6,162 bases of DNA, from NCBI GenBank assembly GCA_964617665.1, contig CAZUAH010000740.1, forward strand, positions 1-6,162, written 5' to 3'. Positions 1 to 5,983 of this stretch are shown one piece after another. A program made the translations under genes and the position numbers. Each line of letters starts with the position of its first letter. Position 1 is the first letter of the stretch. The notes beneath the pieces were generated by a model that worked only from the letters and a program-made list of their open reading frames with translations, had not been told where the DNA came from and made no database searches. This DNA comes from JADHUC01 sp964617665. Lineage in GTDB: Bacteria; Planctomycetota; Planctomycetia; Pirellulales; Pirellulaceae.

Positions 1-1626
1 GGGGCCCAGCGTCTTCAGTCGTGCCATCAAATCGAAATAACTGAAGCCCAAAACGGCGCCGCCATCCTGCACTTGGTCACCCCACGGAATCGTCTCCGGG
101 CCATGCCACGGCCAGACATAGGTTTCGACGTTTCGGAGCGTAGTGGCCCGCGGGGCAAATCGCCAGCGATAGATATCCGCGCCGCGCGACGTGTCGCCTT
201 CGATCTCGCGACGGCCGTCGAGCCAGTCGAAGATACTGCAGGCTTGTTCGGTCGTTGCGAGGCCATAGTGGATGGCTTCCAGATTCACGAACGTGAATCC
301 GTAGTCGTACGCGCGACCTTCGACGTCGATCCAGCCGACGAACCGACCACGCTCGGCGTTCCAGAATCGCTTCCGGAAATCGCCCCGGATGTCGGCGGCG
401 AGCGAAGTCAGTTCTTGAACGTCGAAAGGTGACTCGTCCGTCGGTACTGACCACTCGGGATGCGCACAGATCGCTCGTTCGATAGCCGTGAAGTGCCGCA
501 GTGCGTCGAACAGATACATCGTTGCGATTGCGTCATGTCCACCGAAAGGTAGCAGGTCCCAGTAGTTGTTGCCAACGCCCAGGCCGGGGCGGAGCGTATT
601 CTTTCCGTCCGCGGCCACCACCAGCCCGCTGCGACCATCGTGCCCCACCCATGGCACGCGCACGTGCTTGCTCCGTCGCACTTGGAATTCGTCCAGTGCG
701 AAACGCAGTGTCCTTCTCATTCGTGCGATATTTGCGGTCAAGAACTCTATGTCGTGTGTCCACAGGAAGAACTCGCTGCAACCTCGAAGAAACAAGGCAT
801 TCGTGATCGGATGCCGCGTGTCGACGGCGGTGATGATGGACTTCAGGTCGATCCGGGAGCCGGCGGCTCGATCGATCGTTATGCGGTAGCGTGTAAGGAG
901 GCCCGCGTAACCCGGCTGCCGGTAGAGCGGCACGTTTGCGTATTGCAGGCCATCGTTATCGCGCAACGATGGAAAGGCGGCATGGCGTTCCGGCTTCCAT
1001 TCAGCTTCCCCGTCCAGCAGCCACGCAATCTTCGGCTTCGATTCCGTCGACAAATCACGCGCCGCCCATTCGAGCCGCGCAAACGGGGCCACGATGGTGC
1101 CGCAGCGAAACACGGGCGTCGTGATACTCACGACATCGCTCGTGGCCTTCAGTCGCAGCCCCCACACCGGATCGATGCTCTCGACCTCGGCTCCAGTGAT
1201 TTCCCAGCCGTCCGAGTTGGTCAGCGCCGTGAGTTTGAAATTCTGAATCGCCCACACCTCATGCAGCGTGGAAAAATGCCAGCCGCTTCCAGTGCTCTGT
1301 TGCCACGCTGGGAACGGCCAGCCTTCGCTGTGCGCCATGCCGCGATGCTGCTGCATGGATACATAGCCTTCGGCGTCTATGCGTCGGTTCAGAAACGATG
1401 CGCGATACTGATCACGCTTCTTCTTGCCGGTCCACAGCGTCGCGTGTGGCAGCCAGGCGTCCCACAGCGTGCAGTTGGTGAATGCGCGATCATGATGGAG
1501 AGCGTGCAATTCGTTCAACGACGCCATGTCCGGCTCGTGGCCCGGAACGATGAACTGAGGGAGGTCCGCTGCGTGAGCCGTTGCGGCTGCGAGCAGGGCC
1601 GAGAGGCAAAACACGATGTGTTTCAT
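1..1626 (-). CDS. Secreted putative six-hairpin (alpha/alpha)6 glycoside hydrolase, C-terminus missing at window edge
   Basis: The minus-strand frame is open for 542 codons from ATG at 1626 to base 1 with no stop, so the C-terminus lies outside the window. Residues 1-19 form a clean Sec signal peptide (MKHIV start, Leu/Ala-rich core, AHA|A cleavage site around 19/20), so the product should be exported. About residues 110-270 are rich in Trp and short beta-like stretches and could be a beta-sandwich domain. From about 290 the character changes to helical hairpins joined by aromatic, glycine-rich loops: WVGHDGR (326-332), NNYWDLLPFGGHD (353-365), AYDYGFTFVN (from about 439), and a WPWHG...PWGDQVQDGGAV stretch (about 505-523). 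Such loops line the active site of (alpha/alpha)6-barrel glycosidases (the six-hairpin superfamily, e.g. GH15, GH63, GH78). I cannot assign a GH family or the catalytic acids; the Asp/Glu residues in these loops are candidates. The start lies 10 bases after the stop of the upstream DUF2314-type gene, with only a weak GGA as ribosome site, which suggests cotranscription and perhaps translational coupling. Coding status is secure; the enzyme class is moderately supported. Confidence 0.72.
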   Translation of the reverse strand, partial: MKHIVFCLSALLAAATAHAADLPQFIVPGHEPDMASLNELHALHHDRAFTNCTLWDAWLPHATLWTGKKKRDQYRASFLNRRIDAEGYVSMQQHRGMAHSEGWPFPAWQQSTGSGWHFSTLHEVWAIQNFKLTALTNSDGWEITGAEVESIDPVWGLRLKATSDVVSITTPVFRCGTIVAPFARLEWAARDLSTESKPKIAWLLDGEAEWKPERHAAFPSLRDNDGLQYANVPLYRQPGYAGLLTRYRITIDRAAGSRIDLKSIITAVDTRHPITNALFLRGCSEFFLWTHDIEFLTANIARMRRTLRFALDEFQVRRSKHVRVPWVGHDGRSGLVVAADGKNTLRPGLGVGNNYWDLLPFGGHDAIATMYLFDALRHFTAIERAICAHPEWSVPTDESPFDVQELTSLAADIRGDFRKRFWNAERGRFVGWIDVEGRAYDYGFTFVNLEAIHYGLATTEQACSIFDWLDGRREIEGDTSRGADIYRWRFAPRATTLRNVETYVWPWHGPETIPWGDQVQDGGAVLGFSYFDLMARLKTLGP

Positions 1627-1636
1627 GGTTTCCACG

Positions 1637-2848
1637 CTATTCGCAGTCGGGAAGCTCGTCCAGCGGGGCGTAGGCGATCATGCCGCTGTACAGATCAAGT
1701 TGCTTTCGTTCTTCGGGCTCGACCTTGTTCCGCTGCAGGCGACGAGTGAAACCTCCGATGACGGTTCCGTTCTTGATGATACACCAGTCCGTGACGTCTT
1801 GCTTGGCCACCTCAACTCGTTGACCGGAACGAAGGTTTGGAAACTCGGGCGGCACCTCAAACAAGTCGCCGATCAGAGTGTCGCCAGATACGCCCGACAT
1901 GTACAACCAGAAGTGAGCAGATTCGTCCCCGTCTTCGATGAACGTTTTGAACATATAGCTTCCGTACTCGAAGGGGCAGCGGAAGTGGTCGATGAAAGCG
2001 TCGACTGTCTGCTGAGCACGGCGGACGCAGGCTCTGACTTCCGGATCATCCTTGCCCAATGTCATGAAGAGAGGCCCATCCCGATCATAGAATGCTAATC
2101 CATTGGCGCGCTGTTCCGGATCCAACTCGAGATGCCAACGACCGAAGGGGTTGTTCGTCAGGTCATCTTCATCGTAACCGTACTCGCACCGCGACATGCG
2201 AAAGTTGGGCTCATCGCTTGCCATCGAAAACGTAGCACCGTCGGTCACCTTTGGCCGGTCGATGAGCTGCCACTGGTTGAAGCCGTTGAGTATCTGGGGG
2301 GCCTCGTCTATAGGCACGTCTGTTGTCAAGGAGACGTCGGGCAATCCGAAGGCGTGCATGCCGCATGTGTAGTTGAATTCGCCCCCACCGACCAGCACGA
2401 CAAGAGCATCATACACGGACAGAATACTCCCCGTGGACGCGTAGTAGCGCCAACGATCGGCCGAGTGTGCTACGCCCGACGTCTCGACTTTGACGGCAAG
2501 TCCGCCGGCCTTCAGCAGGAAGGCGGCCGCCTGCAGCATCTGTCTCGCCGCGTCCGGCGACGGTTCGTTGTGCACGAGATATGTGGTATGCGAGTGAGCG
2601 TCGATGGCCGCCAGTTCCTCCGGCGAGAGGCGGCCCTGACCAGCGATTTCGAATGCTTCTGCCATACGCGGATCGTGATCATAAATCTCGAACTCCAACG
2701 TTTGCTTGGTCTTCGCATTGAAGAAGATGTTGCCGGCCGCGAGGTATTCTGGTGCGTCGTTCGACGTATTGGCCAGCGCGATCGATCGAATGATATCGTC
2801 CTGGTCCTTCCACTGCCCCGGACAACCGATGATGAGTTGTTGCGTCAC
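1637..2848 (-). CDS. Two-part cytoplasmic protein: DUF4261-like N-terminal region plus C-terminal DUF2314-like domain
   Basis: A 403-residue protein starting with GTG at 2848 and ending in TAG at 1637-1639. The GTG is supported by an AGGAG six bases upstream. There is no signal peptide or membrane segment, so it is probably cytoplasmic. Residues about 1-260 are an alpha/beta region containing VHNEPSPDAARQML (92-105), LLKAGGLAVKVETSGVAHS (111-129), a conserved-looking GMHAFGLPDVSL (163-174) and NGFNQWQLID (188-197). The HAFGLPD stretch recalls DUF4261 proteins, a tentative match from memory. Residues about 270-371 fit DUF2314 (the YegJ-type family): an FxDxF-like helix, then HFWLYMSGVSGDTLIGDLF (312-330), LRSGQRVEVAKQDVTDW (339-355) and GTVIGGFTRRL (361-371). 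The 'x-DW-x-G-x-IGG(F/Y)TxR' ending is the family hallmark. The biochemical function of DUF2314 is not known to me. The gene lies 10 bases upstream of the secreted glycosidase gene on the same strand, so the two probably share a transcript. The preceding gene is 261 bases away, with an inverted repeat in between. Confidence 0.85.
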   Translation of the reverse strand: MTQQLIIGCPGQWKDQDDIIRSIALANTSNDAPEYLAAGNIFFNAKTKQTLEFEIYDHDPRMAEAFEIAGQGRLSPEELAAIDAHSHTTYLVHNEPSPDAARQMLQAAAFLLKAGGLAVKVETSGVAHSADRWRYYASTGSILSVYDALVVLVGGGEFNYTCGMHAFGLPDVSLTTDVPIDEAPQILNGFNQWQLIDRPKVTDGATFSMASDEPNFRMSRCEYGYDEDDLTNNPFGRWHLELDPEQRANGLAFYDRDGPLFMTLGKDDPEVRACVRRAQQTVDAFIDHFRCPFEYGSYMFKTFIEDGDESAHFWLYMSGVSGDTLIGDLFEVPPEFPNLRSGQRVEVAKQDVTDWCIIKNGTVIGGFTRRLQRNKVEPEERKQLDLYSGMIAYAPLDELPDCE

Positions 2849-2854
2849 AATTGG

Positions 2855-2859
2855 CTCCT
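2855..2859 (-). promoter_or_regulatory. Ribosome binding site supporting the GTG start at 2848
   Basis: The minus strand reads GCAGGAGCCAATT-GTG. AGGAG sits six bases before the GTG, a standard spacing. There is no in-frame ATG nearby with a comparable site, so the non-ATG start is well supported. Confidence 0.65.
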
Positions 2860-2902
2860 GCGATTAAGACGAGCGCATTTCAAGACGTCGCTGCACGATG
2901 AT

Positions 2903-2974
2903 TGTCATTCTGAGCGCAGCGAAGAATCTCGTGTTTTCCGACACAATAGATCATTCGCTGCGCTCAGGATGACA
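2903..2974. repeat. Dispersed palindromic repeat of the 'SERSEES/FAALRMT' type
   Basis: The arms TGTCATTCTGAGCGCAGCG... (2903-2929) and ...CGCTGCGCTCAGGATGACA (2948-2974) are inverted copies matching at 24 of 27 positions. They enclose 18 bases, which themselves contain a GTGT/ACAC mini-stem (2931-2934 and 2941-2944). Conceptual translation of the plus strand gives CHSERSEES...FAALRMT, a spurious peptide familiar from many environmental bacterial genomes where this repeat has been mis-annotated as protein. It lies 136 bases past the ceramidase stop and 54 bases upstream of the GTG of the DUF2314-type gene. The RNA would form a very strong hairpin on either strand, so it could limit read-through between the two genes. 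It lacks a T-tract typical of intrinsic terminators. The arms are directly visible; the link to a dispersed family is from recall. Confidence 0.85.
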
Positions 2975-2999
2975 GGAAACCGGTTTTGGAATGCGCACA

Positions 3000-3104
3000 T
3001 CATAGTCCCACGATCAACTCGGATTCCACATGTCCATCCTTCGACACCGAGACTACTGCCACACCTTGTCGTGTTTCCCGTGGCTCGACCCAGATCGCGC
3101 GCAT
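3000..3104 (-). CDS. Possible 34-aa small ORF following the ceramidase gene
   Basis: An ATG at 3104, five bases after the ceramidase stop, opens a 34-codon frame beginning MRAIWVEPRETRQG and ending ELIVGL before TGA at 3000-3002. A GAG 8 bases before the ATG is only a weak ribosome site. The peptide alternates hydrophobic and charged residues like a beta-hairpin, with no membrane segment or recognised family. It may be a real small protein, a remnant of a lost gene, or chance. It is listed because it fills most of the otherwise empty 261-base gap. Confidence 0.2.
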   Translation of the reverse strand: MRAIWVEPRETRQGVAVVSVSKDGHVESELIVGL

Positions 3105-3109
3105 GCCTT

Positions 3110-4501
3110 TCACTCGGGCATTACGCGTCCGGCCTTCTCTGCCATCTGGCGCACCTTGGCAAGGACCACGCCTTCCACTTCGGGCGGGAAGAAACCGGGC
3201 TCGGTGTACAGGCATCGCGTTTCGTATCCGCCTTCGGCCAGTACCTTTGCGGTGGGAAGGTAGCCGAAACAGTCGTTCGAGAAACCGGCGATCCACAGCT
3301 TGCGAGGTCCGAGCGCCGTTTCTATAAGCGGCACGTATCCGTTGACCACTTCGCCTGAAAGGGCGACTAGGGTGAGGTCGTCGCCAAACTGCCATACGGC
3401 GATCGGGGCGGAGTACTTGGTGGGGAGCGACTCGCCGCCGTCTAGAGCCTCAATCATCTGCCGAGCGTTGAATGCGATATAGCCTGGCCCCTTGACCATT
3501 TCCTCCAACTGTTCGCGTGCGGGCACGGGCTTCAACGGCAGATCGACGTAGTCGTTTTCCACTCGCAGCGGCCCACGCACCGGTGCCAGCTTCTCGACCG
3601 CCACACGGCATACCTCCGCGCCAAGGCTTCGTCCATTCTGCTCAGCCGCCTCGACTGTGCCGCGGGGATACGGATTCGCGCTGCCGCCGCAGCCGATCAT
3701 GAACATCGCCTGCACACCAGGATGCTGCTCCTCGATGTATTTCTGAGCAAAACCGGCGTAGTCGCCTGACAATTCGTAGTGTTTGCCAGTCAGCGTGGTG
3801 TTATGGCAGGCACAGCCGAACACGATCGCTCGAAGTTTGCCGTCCGGAGAATCGACACGCAACACGGGCACGCTTCGATCGACGTAGCCTCGCGGGTTGA
3901 ATCCAAGTCGGACGCCACGCTCGGTGAACTCGCGCCGATTCATCACGATGTTAGTGACACCAACGCCCCAGGACACTTTGGCCGGCTTCAGGTCGGCCAG
4001 GGCCGCGGCCGCCAGATCGGCGAGTTGGCCGGCCAGTCTCTCGCCATACCGGTGAACGCATGCCGCCTCTTCGCCCTCCAGGCCGTAACCGGTCGCGCCG
4101 GGAATGCCGATCACCGGGCCCGTGTGCGTGTGCGATGGGTTAAGGAGGATTTGCCTGCGTTCGAGAGCGGTCTTCTCCGTGATCTGGCCACAGATGAAAT
4201 TGGCCACCTTGGCGCTATAGCCAATCACGTCCGCCGTCAGCAAAACCGTTCGCTCGCCCCGACCGTCTTCAAACGCCATCGCCTTGGCGTACAGATCGGC
4301 CAGCACGCCTTCTGACGGCTTGTTCCGCGAACCGTAGCCAGCCATCCGAATCGGCTCTTCGGGCGTGATTTTCGCCGACGCAAGTCCGATCTGCAGGTCA
4401 GTTTCATCGGGCCTGGCCGTGTTTGGTGTGCAGAGCGCGACGCCGATGATCAGCAGAACAGGAATCGCCAGACAGTTCTTCGATCTAGTCTTTAGGAACA
4501 T
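3110..4501 (-). CDS. Secreted neutral/alkaline non-lysosomal ceramidase-family hydrolase
   Basis: Neutral ceramidases are zinc amidases that cleave the N-acyl bond of ceramide. Two in-frame ATGs compete, at 4507 and 4501. AAGGAG (4510-4515) lies only 2 bases from the first but 8 from the second, so I choose 4501, giving 463 aa. In 465-residue numbering (from 4507), residues about 12-26 are a hydrophobic signal segment, and the mature protein begins near 31-37 with LQIGLASAKITPEE. Family motifs follow in order: MAGYGSR (55-61), LADLYAKAMAFED (69-81), LLTADVIG (89-96), NPSHTHTGP (123-131), FGCACHNTTLTG (230-241), GCGGSANPYPRG (272-283), LSGEVVNGY (383-391) and DCFGYLPT (412-419). By analogy with Pseudomonas neutral ceramidase, His126, His235, Glu386 and a Tyr (416 or 428) would bind zinc and Ser276 would be the nucleophile or equivalent. 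The protein is far shorter than classical ceramidases (about 650-760 aa) because it lacks the C-terminal Ig-like domain, which is usual for planctomycete members. The true substrate is unproven. It is divergently transcribed from the membrane-protein gene at 4786. Confidence 0.92.
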   Translation of the reverse strand: MFLKTRSKNCLAIPVLLIIGVALCTPNTARPDETDLQIGLASAKITPEEPIRMAGYGSRNKPSEGVLADLYAKAMAFEDGRGERTVLLTADVIGYSAKVANFICGQITEKTALERRQILLNPSHTHTGPVIGIPGATGYGLEGEEAACVHRYGERLAGQLADLAAAALADLKPAKVSWGVGVTNIVMNRREFTERGVRLGFNPRGYVDRSVPVLRVDSPDGKLRAIVFGCACHNTTLTGKHYELSGDYAGFAQKYIEEQHPGVQAMFMIGCGGSANPYPRGTVEAAEQNGRSLGAEVCRVAVEKLAPVRGPLRVENDYVDLPLKPVPAREQLEEMVKGPGYIAFNARQMIEALDGGESLPTKYSAPIAVWQFGDDLTLVALSGEVVNGYVPLIETALGPRKLWIAGFSNDCFGYLPTAKVLAEGGYETRCLYTEPGFFPPEVEGVVLAKVRQMAEKAGRVMPE

Positions 4502-4507
4502 GGGCAT

Positions 4508-4515
4508 TTCTCCTT
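4508..4515 (-). promoter_or_regulatory. Ribosome binding site that decides the ceramidase start
   Basis: The minus strand reads AAGGAGAA directly before ATG(4507)-CCC-ATG(4501). The GGAG core is 2 bases from the upstream ATG, too close for efficient initiation, and 8 bases from the downstream one, which is optimal. This favours 4501 as the start codon and shortens the protein by two residues (Met-Pro). Confidence 0.6.
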
Positions 4516-4785
4516 GTAGTCGAACAACGCAATTCCGTTGTCACCAATCGTGACCTTGCCGAGTCGTCAAGAAAACCTGACGATTCCAGGGCGGCCTGTC
4601 AATACTCTTGCGCATCTGCTGACGAGATGCCGGACAGTCGCTGACATCTTTGGGCGACGAGTTTGGCTTCATTTGGAACTCTTTGCGGCCTCTGGACTTC
4701 TGTCGCATTTGCGTTGTCCATTTGGTACGCTGTGCTGACACGGTTGCGGTCACGGGGAATGCGAGGACACCGAGGGGACTATCCC
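4516..4785. other. Divergent intergenic region between the ceramidase and membrane-protein genes
   Basis: Leftward and rightward transcription must both begin in or near this stretch. On the minus strand there is a perfect TTGACA (4602 to 4597), but no good -10 hexamer lies 16-18 bases beyond it. On the plus strand no convincing -35/-10 pair is seen. The only clear structure is the inverted repeat at 4561-4586. The short open frames here look non-coding. Confidence 0.5.
4561..4586. repeat. Inverted repeat, hairpin or operator candidate, in the divergent region
   Basis: GAGTCGTCA (4561-4569) pairs with TGACGATTC (4578-4586): nine base pairs with one G-T wobble, around an 8-base loop AGAAAACC. 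It lies 53 bases upstream of the ceramidase start codon and about 200 bases before the membrane-protein start. It overlaps where a promoter based on the minus-strand TTGACA at 4597-4602 would place its -10 region. It could be a repressor operator, a leader hairpin, or chance. Confidence 0.35.
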
Positions 4786-5157
4786 ATGCGCGACATCATT
4801 CTTCCTTCTCTAAGTAACCTATTGGTCCAGACGCCAGTACTGTTGGTGTATCTGATTGCGATAGTCCTTGCTCTCATGTTTTGGCGTCGATCACCATCAA
4901 CTGGGATTCTGGTCTTACTTGGGGCCGGGTTGTTGCTGTTCGTCGGGGTCTTGTGGCCTTTCGCATTTCAGTACGCGATTGTCATGCGGGGAGAGTTGGG
5001 CTGGGAGCATGAGAATCTCGGTGTAGCGTTGCAAGTGTTGGGGCTAATCAGCAGCCTCGCTCGCGCTGTCGGGGTGGGCCTGTTAGTGGCCGCAGCGTTC
5101 GTGGGGCGTCGCGCTAGTGCTAATGGGCCGAGCAAGCCTGACGCGGCGAAGTTGTAG
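4786..5157 (+). CDS. Small three-helix membrane protein, unrecognised
   Basis: A 123-residue protein from ATG 4786 to TAG 5157. This start is chosen over in-frame upstream alternatives because AGGGG (4773-4777) lies 8 bases before it and the upstream in-frame residues look non-coding. Hydrophobic segments span roughly residues 14-33, 40-65 and 80-107. MFWRRSPSTG (31-40) makes a basic loop after helix 1, and a short GELGWEHEN loop (69-77) lies between helices 2 and 3. The C-terminal tail is polar (GRRASANGPSKPDAAKL). By the positive-inside rule, the Arg-Arg loop and the tail may both face the cytoplasm, which three strict transmembrane passes would not allow; segment 2 may therefore be re-entrant or cross twice. 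No family is recognised. It is the first plus-strand gene, divergent from the ceramidase gene. Confidence 0.7.
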   Translation: MRDIILPSLSNLLVQTPVLLVYLIAIVLALMFWRRSPSTGILVLLGAGLLLFVGVLWPFAFQYAIVMRGELGWEHENLGVALQVLGLISSLARAVGVGLLVAAAFVGRRASANGPSKPDAAKL

Positions 5158-5256
5158 TTGCCTACTTTTGTGACAGGGTGCCCTTATGTTCCTGGAGTAC
5201 ACCATGGAAGGTTGAAGTCGAGAGAACCGGGCTGCGAGCGTCCTATGGCCGCAAAG

Positions 5257-5274
5257 CCCGGCCTCCATGCCGGG
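5257..5274 (+). repeat. GC-only hairpin between the two membrane-protein genes
   Basis: CCCGGC (5257-5262) and GCCGGG (5269-5274) form a perfect 6-bp stem with loop CTCCAT. It lies 100 bases after the TAG of the first membrane-protein gene and 54 bases before the ATG of the next. No T-tract follows, so it is not a classical terminator; it could be a transcript-stabilising or dispersed repeat element. The rest of the 170-base gap shows nothing else. Confidence 0.35.
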
Positions 5275-5327
5275 ACACCTTCGCTATTGATTCTCTGCCC
5301 GTACCCTTGGACAATAATCCGTACATT

Positions 5328-5618
5328 ATGTCGAGGACAGTCGCCTTGGTTGCCAGCCGCATCAAGTTCAGTCTACGGGGGTTGTTCATTCTTATAGCGT
5401 GTTTTTGCGGGATCGCTGCCATCTGGCATTATGTGATGAAGGTGGACTCGCTATGTGTACTTGTACCGATACTGTGTGCCGCCTGCGCTCTTCCCTACCT
5501 TGTGCGAATCACAAACGAAAGCGCAGACCTGTTCCATCGCGTAGTTGGGTTGCTTGCGTGCGTTTTTGCCGTGATTATTGGGCTTTTGCCGCTGACGTTG
5601 GTCTTGTGCGTCAAGTGA
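5328..5618 (+). CDS. Small three-helix membrane protein with planctomycete-type FSLR segment
   Basis: A 96-residue protein from ATG 5328 to TGA 5618. An in-frame GTG at 5178 would add 50 residues, but that extension is Arg/Pro-rich, spans the GC hairpin and reads as non-coding, so I prefer the ATG, although it has no clear Shine-Dalgarno. Residues 11-24 (RIKFSLRGLFILIA) match a segment that I associate with many planctomycete small membrane proteins, where an 'R-x-FSLR-x-L' stretch begins the first helix. Probable helices are about 18-34, 40-58 and 72-94, ending VLCVK. Six cysteines, all in or beside helices, are unusual. The layout (short basic N-terminus, three helices, almost no soluble part) resembles the preceding 123-aa protein without visible sequence similarity. 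Function is unknown. Confidence 0.6.
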   Translation: MSRTVALVASRIKFSLRGLFILIACFCGIAAIWHYVMKVDSLCVLVPILCAACALPYLVRITNESADLFHRVVGLLACVFAVIIGLLPLTLVLCVK

Positions 5619-5733
5619 CTCTGAGTTCTGGACGTTCTTCTCGCTTGTCGTTCGACTTTCGCTCACAAGACGCAGCCGCAGTGCTGCTGTGACGTGCGGC
5701 GACGGATGTTCTTCCCGTTGTGTGATGCTAGCG

Positions 5734-5970
5734 ATGACAAATTCAAAGCACTTTCGAGTTCGCGTTTACGATGACAGCAGAACGACCGCCTACTTTGAAC
5801 TGCGTGATTTTCCGCGCGGGGATGCGAAGGGCTGTGTCGGCAAGACGGTAATGCTCCACCAACTTCTTGGAGACGATTACGCCGGCCCATCGCTGAACCT
5901 GGACTTCGATCACGACGGTCGCCCCATCGGAATCGAAGTTCTCTACCGATCGGATGACGTCGAGGACTGA
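5734..5970 (+). CDS. Small DUF2283-like protein
   Basis: A 78-residue soluble protein from ATG 5734 to TGA 5970. In-frame alternatives are ATG 5725 (adds three residues) and GTG 5689 (adds 15, Cys-rich and implausible). None has a clear ribosome site, so the start is uncertain. It opens with beta-like FRVRVYDDS...AYFELRDF (7-26) and ends with LNLDFDHDGRPIGIEVL (54-70) then an acidic tail. The 'D-x-D-x-DG-x-x-x-GIE-(I/V)-L' ending is characteristic of DUF2283, small beta-rich proteins of unknown function. From memory, some DUF2283 genes sit beside DUF4258 genes in toxin-antitoxin-like pairs; no such partner is visible here. The middle (27-50) contains an extra GDAKGCVGKTVMLHQLLGDD stretch longer than in the typical family member. 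It lies 115 bases after the membrane-protein stop, so it may be independently transcribed. Confidence 0.7.
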   Translation: MTNSKHFRVRVYDDSRTTAYFELRDFPRGDAKGCVGKTVMLHQLLGDDYAGPSLNLDFDHDGRPIGIEVLYRSDDVED

Positions 5971-5983
5971 TGAGCCTCTTTTG

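Noticed and set aside
640..1749. Long plus-strand open frame of about 369 codons
   Set aside because: It lies wholly antisense to the glycosidase and to the end of the DUF2314-type gene. Its peptide is Arg/His/Cys-rich without domain-like features, whereas the minus-strand reading has a signal peptide and conserved-looking motifs.
2132..3358. Long plus-strand open frame of about 408 codons
   Set aside because: It is antisense to the DUF2314-type gene and the ceramidase end, and runs through the palindromic repeat, giving the well-known spurious SERSEES/FAALRMT peptide.
4420..4507. Lipoprotein signal in the ceramidase N-terminus
   Set aside because: The Cys after the hydrophobic core is preceded by Val-Ala-Leu; Leu at -1 does not fit a lipobox.
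4663..4785. Upstream extension of the 123-aa membrane protein to an earlier start
   Set aside because: The added 41 residues look random, and the ATG at 4786 has a well-spaced AGGGG.
5178..5327. GTG start adding 50 residues to the 96-aa membrane protein
   Set aside because: The extension is Arg/Pro-rich, contains the GC hairpin and lacks coding character.
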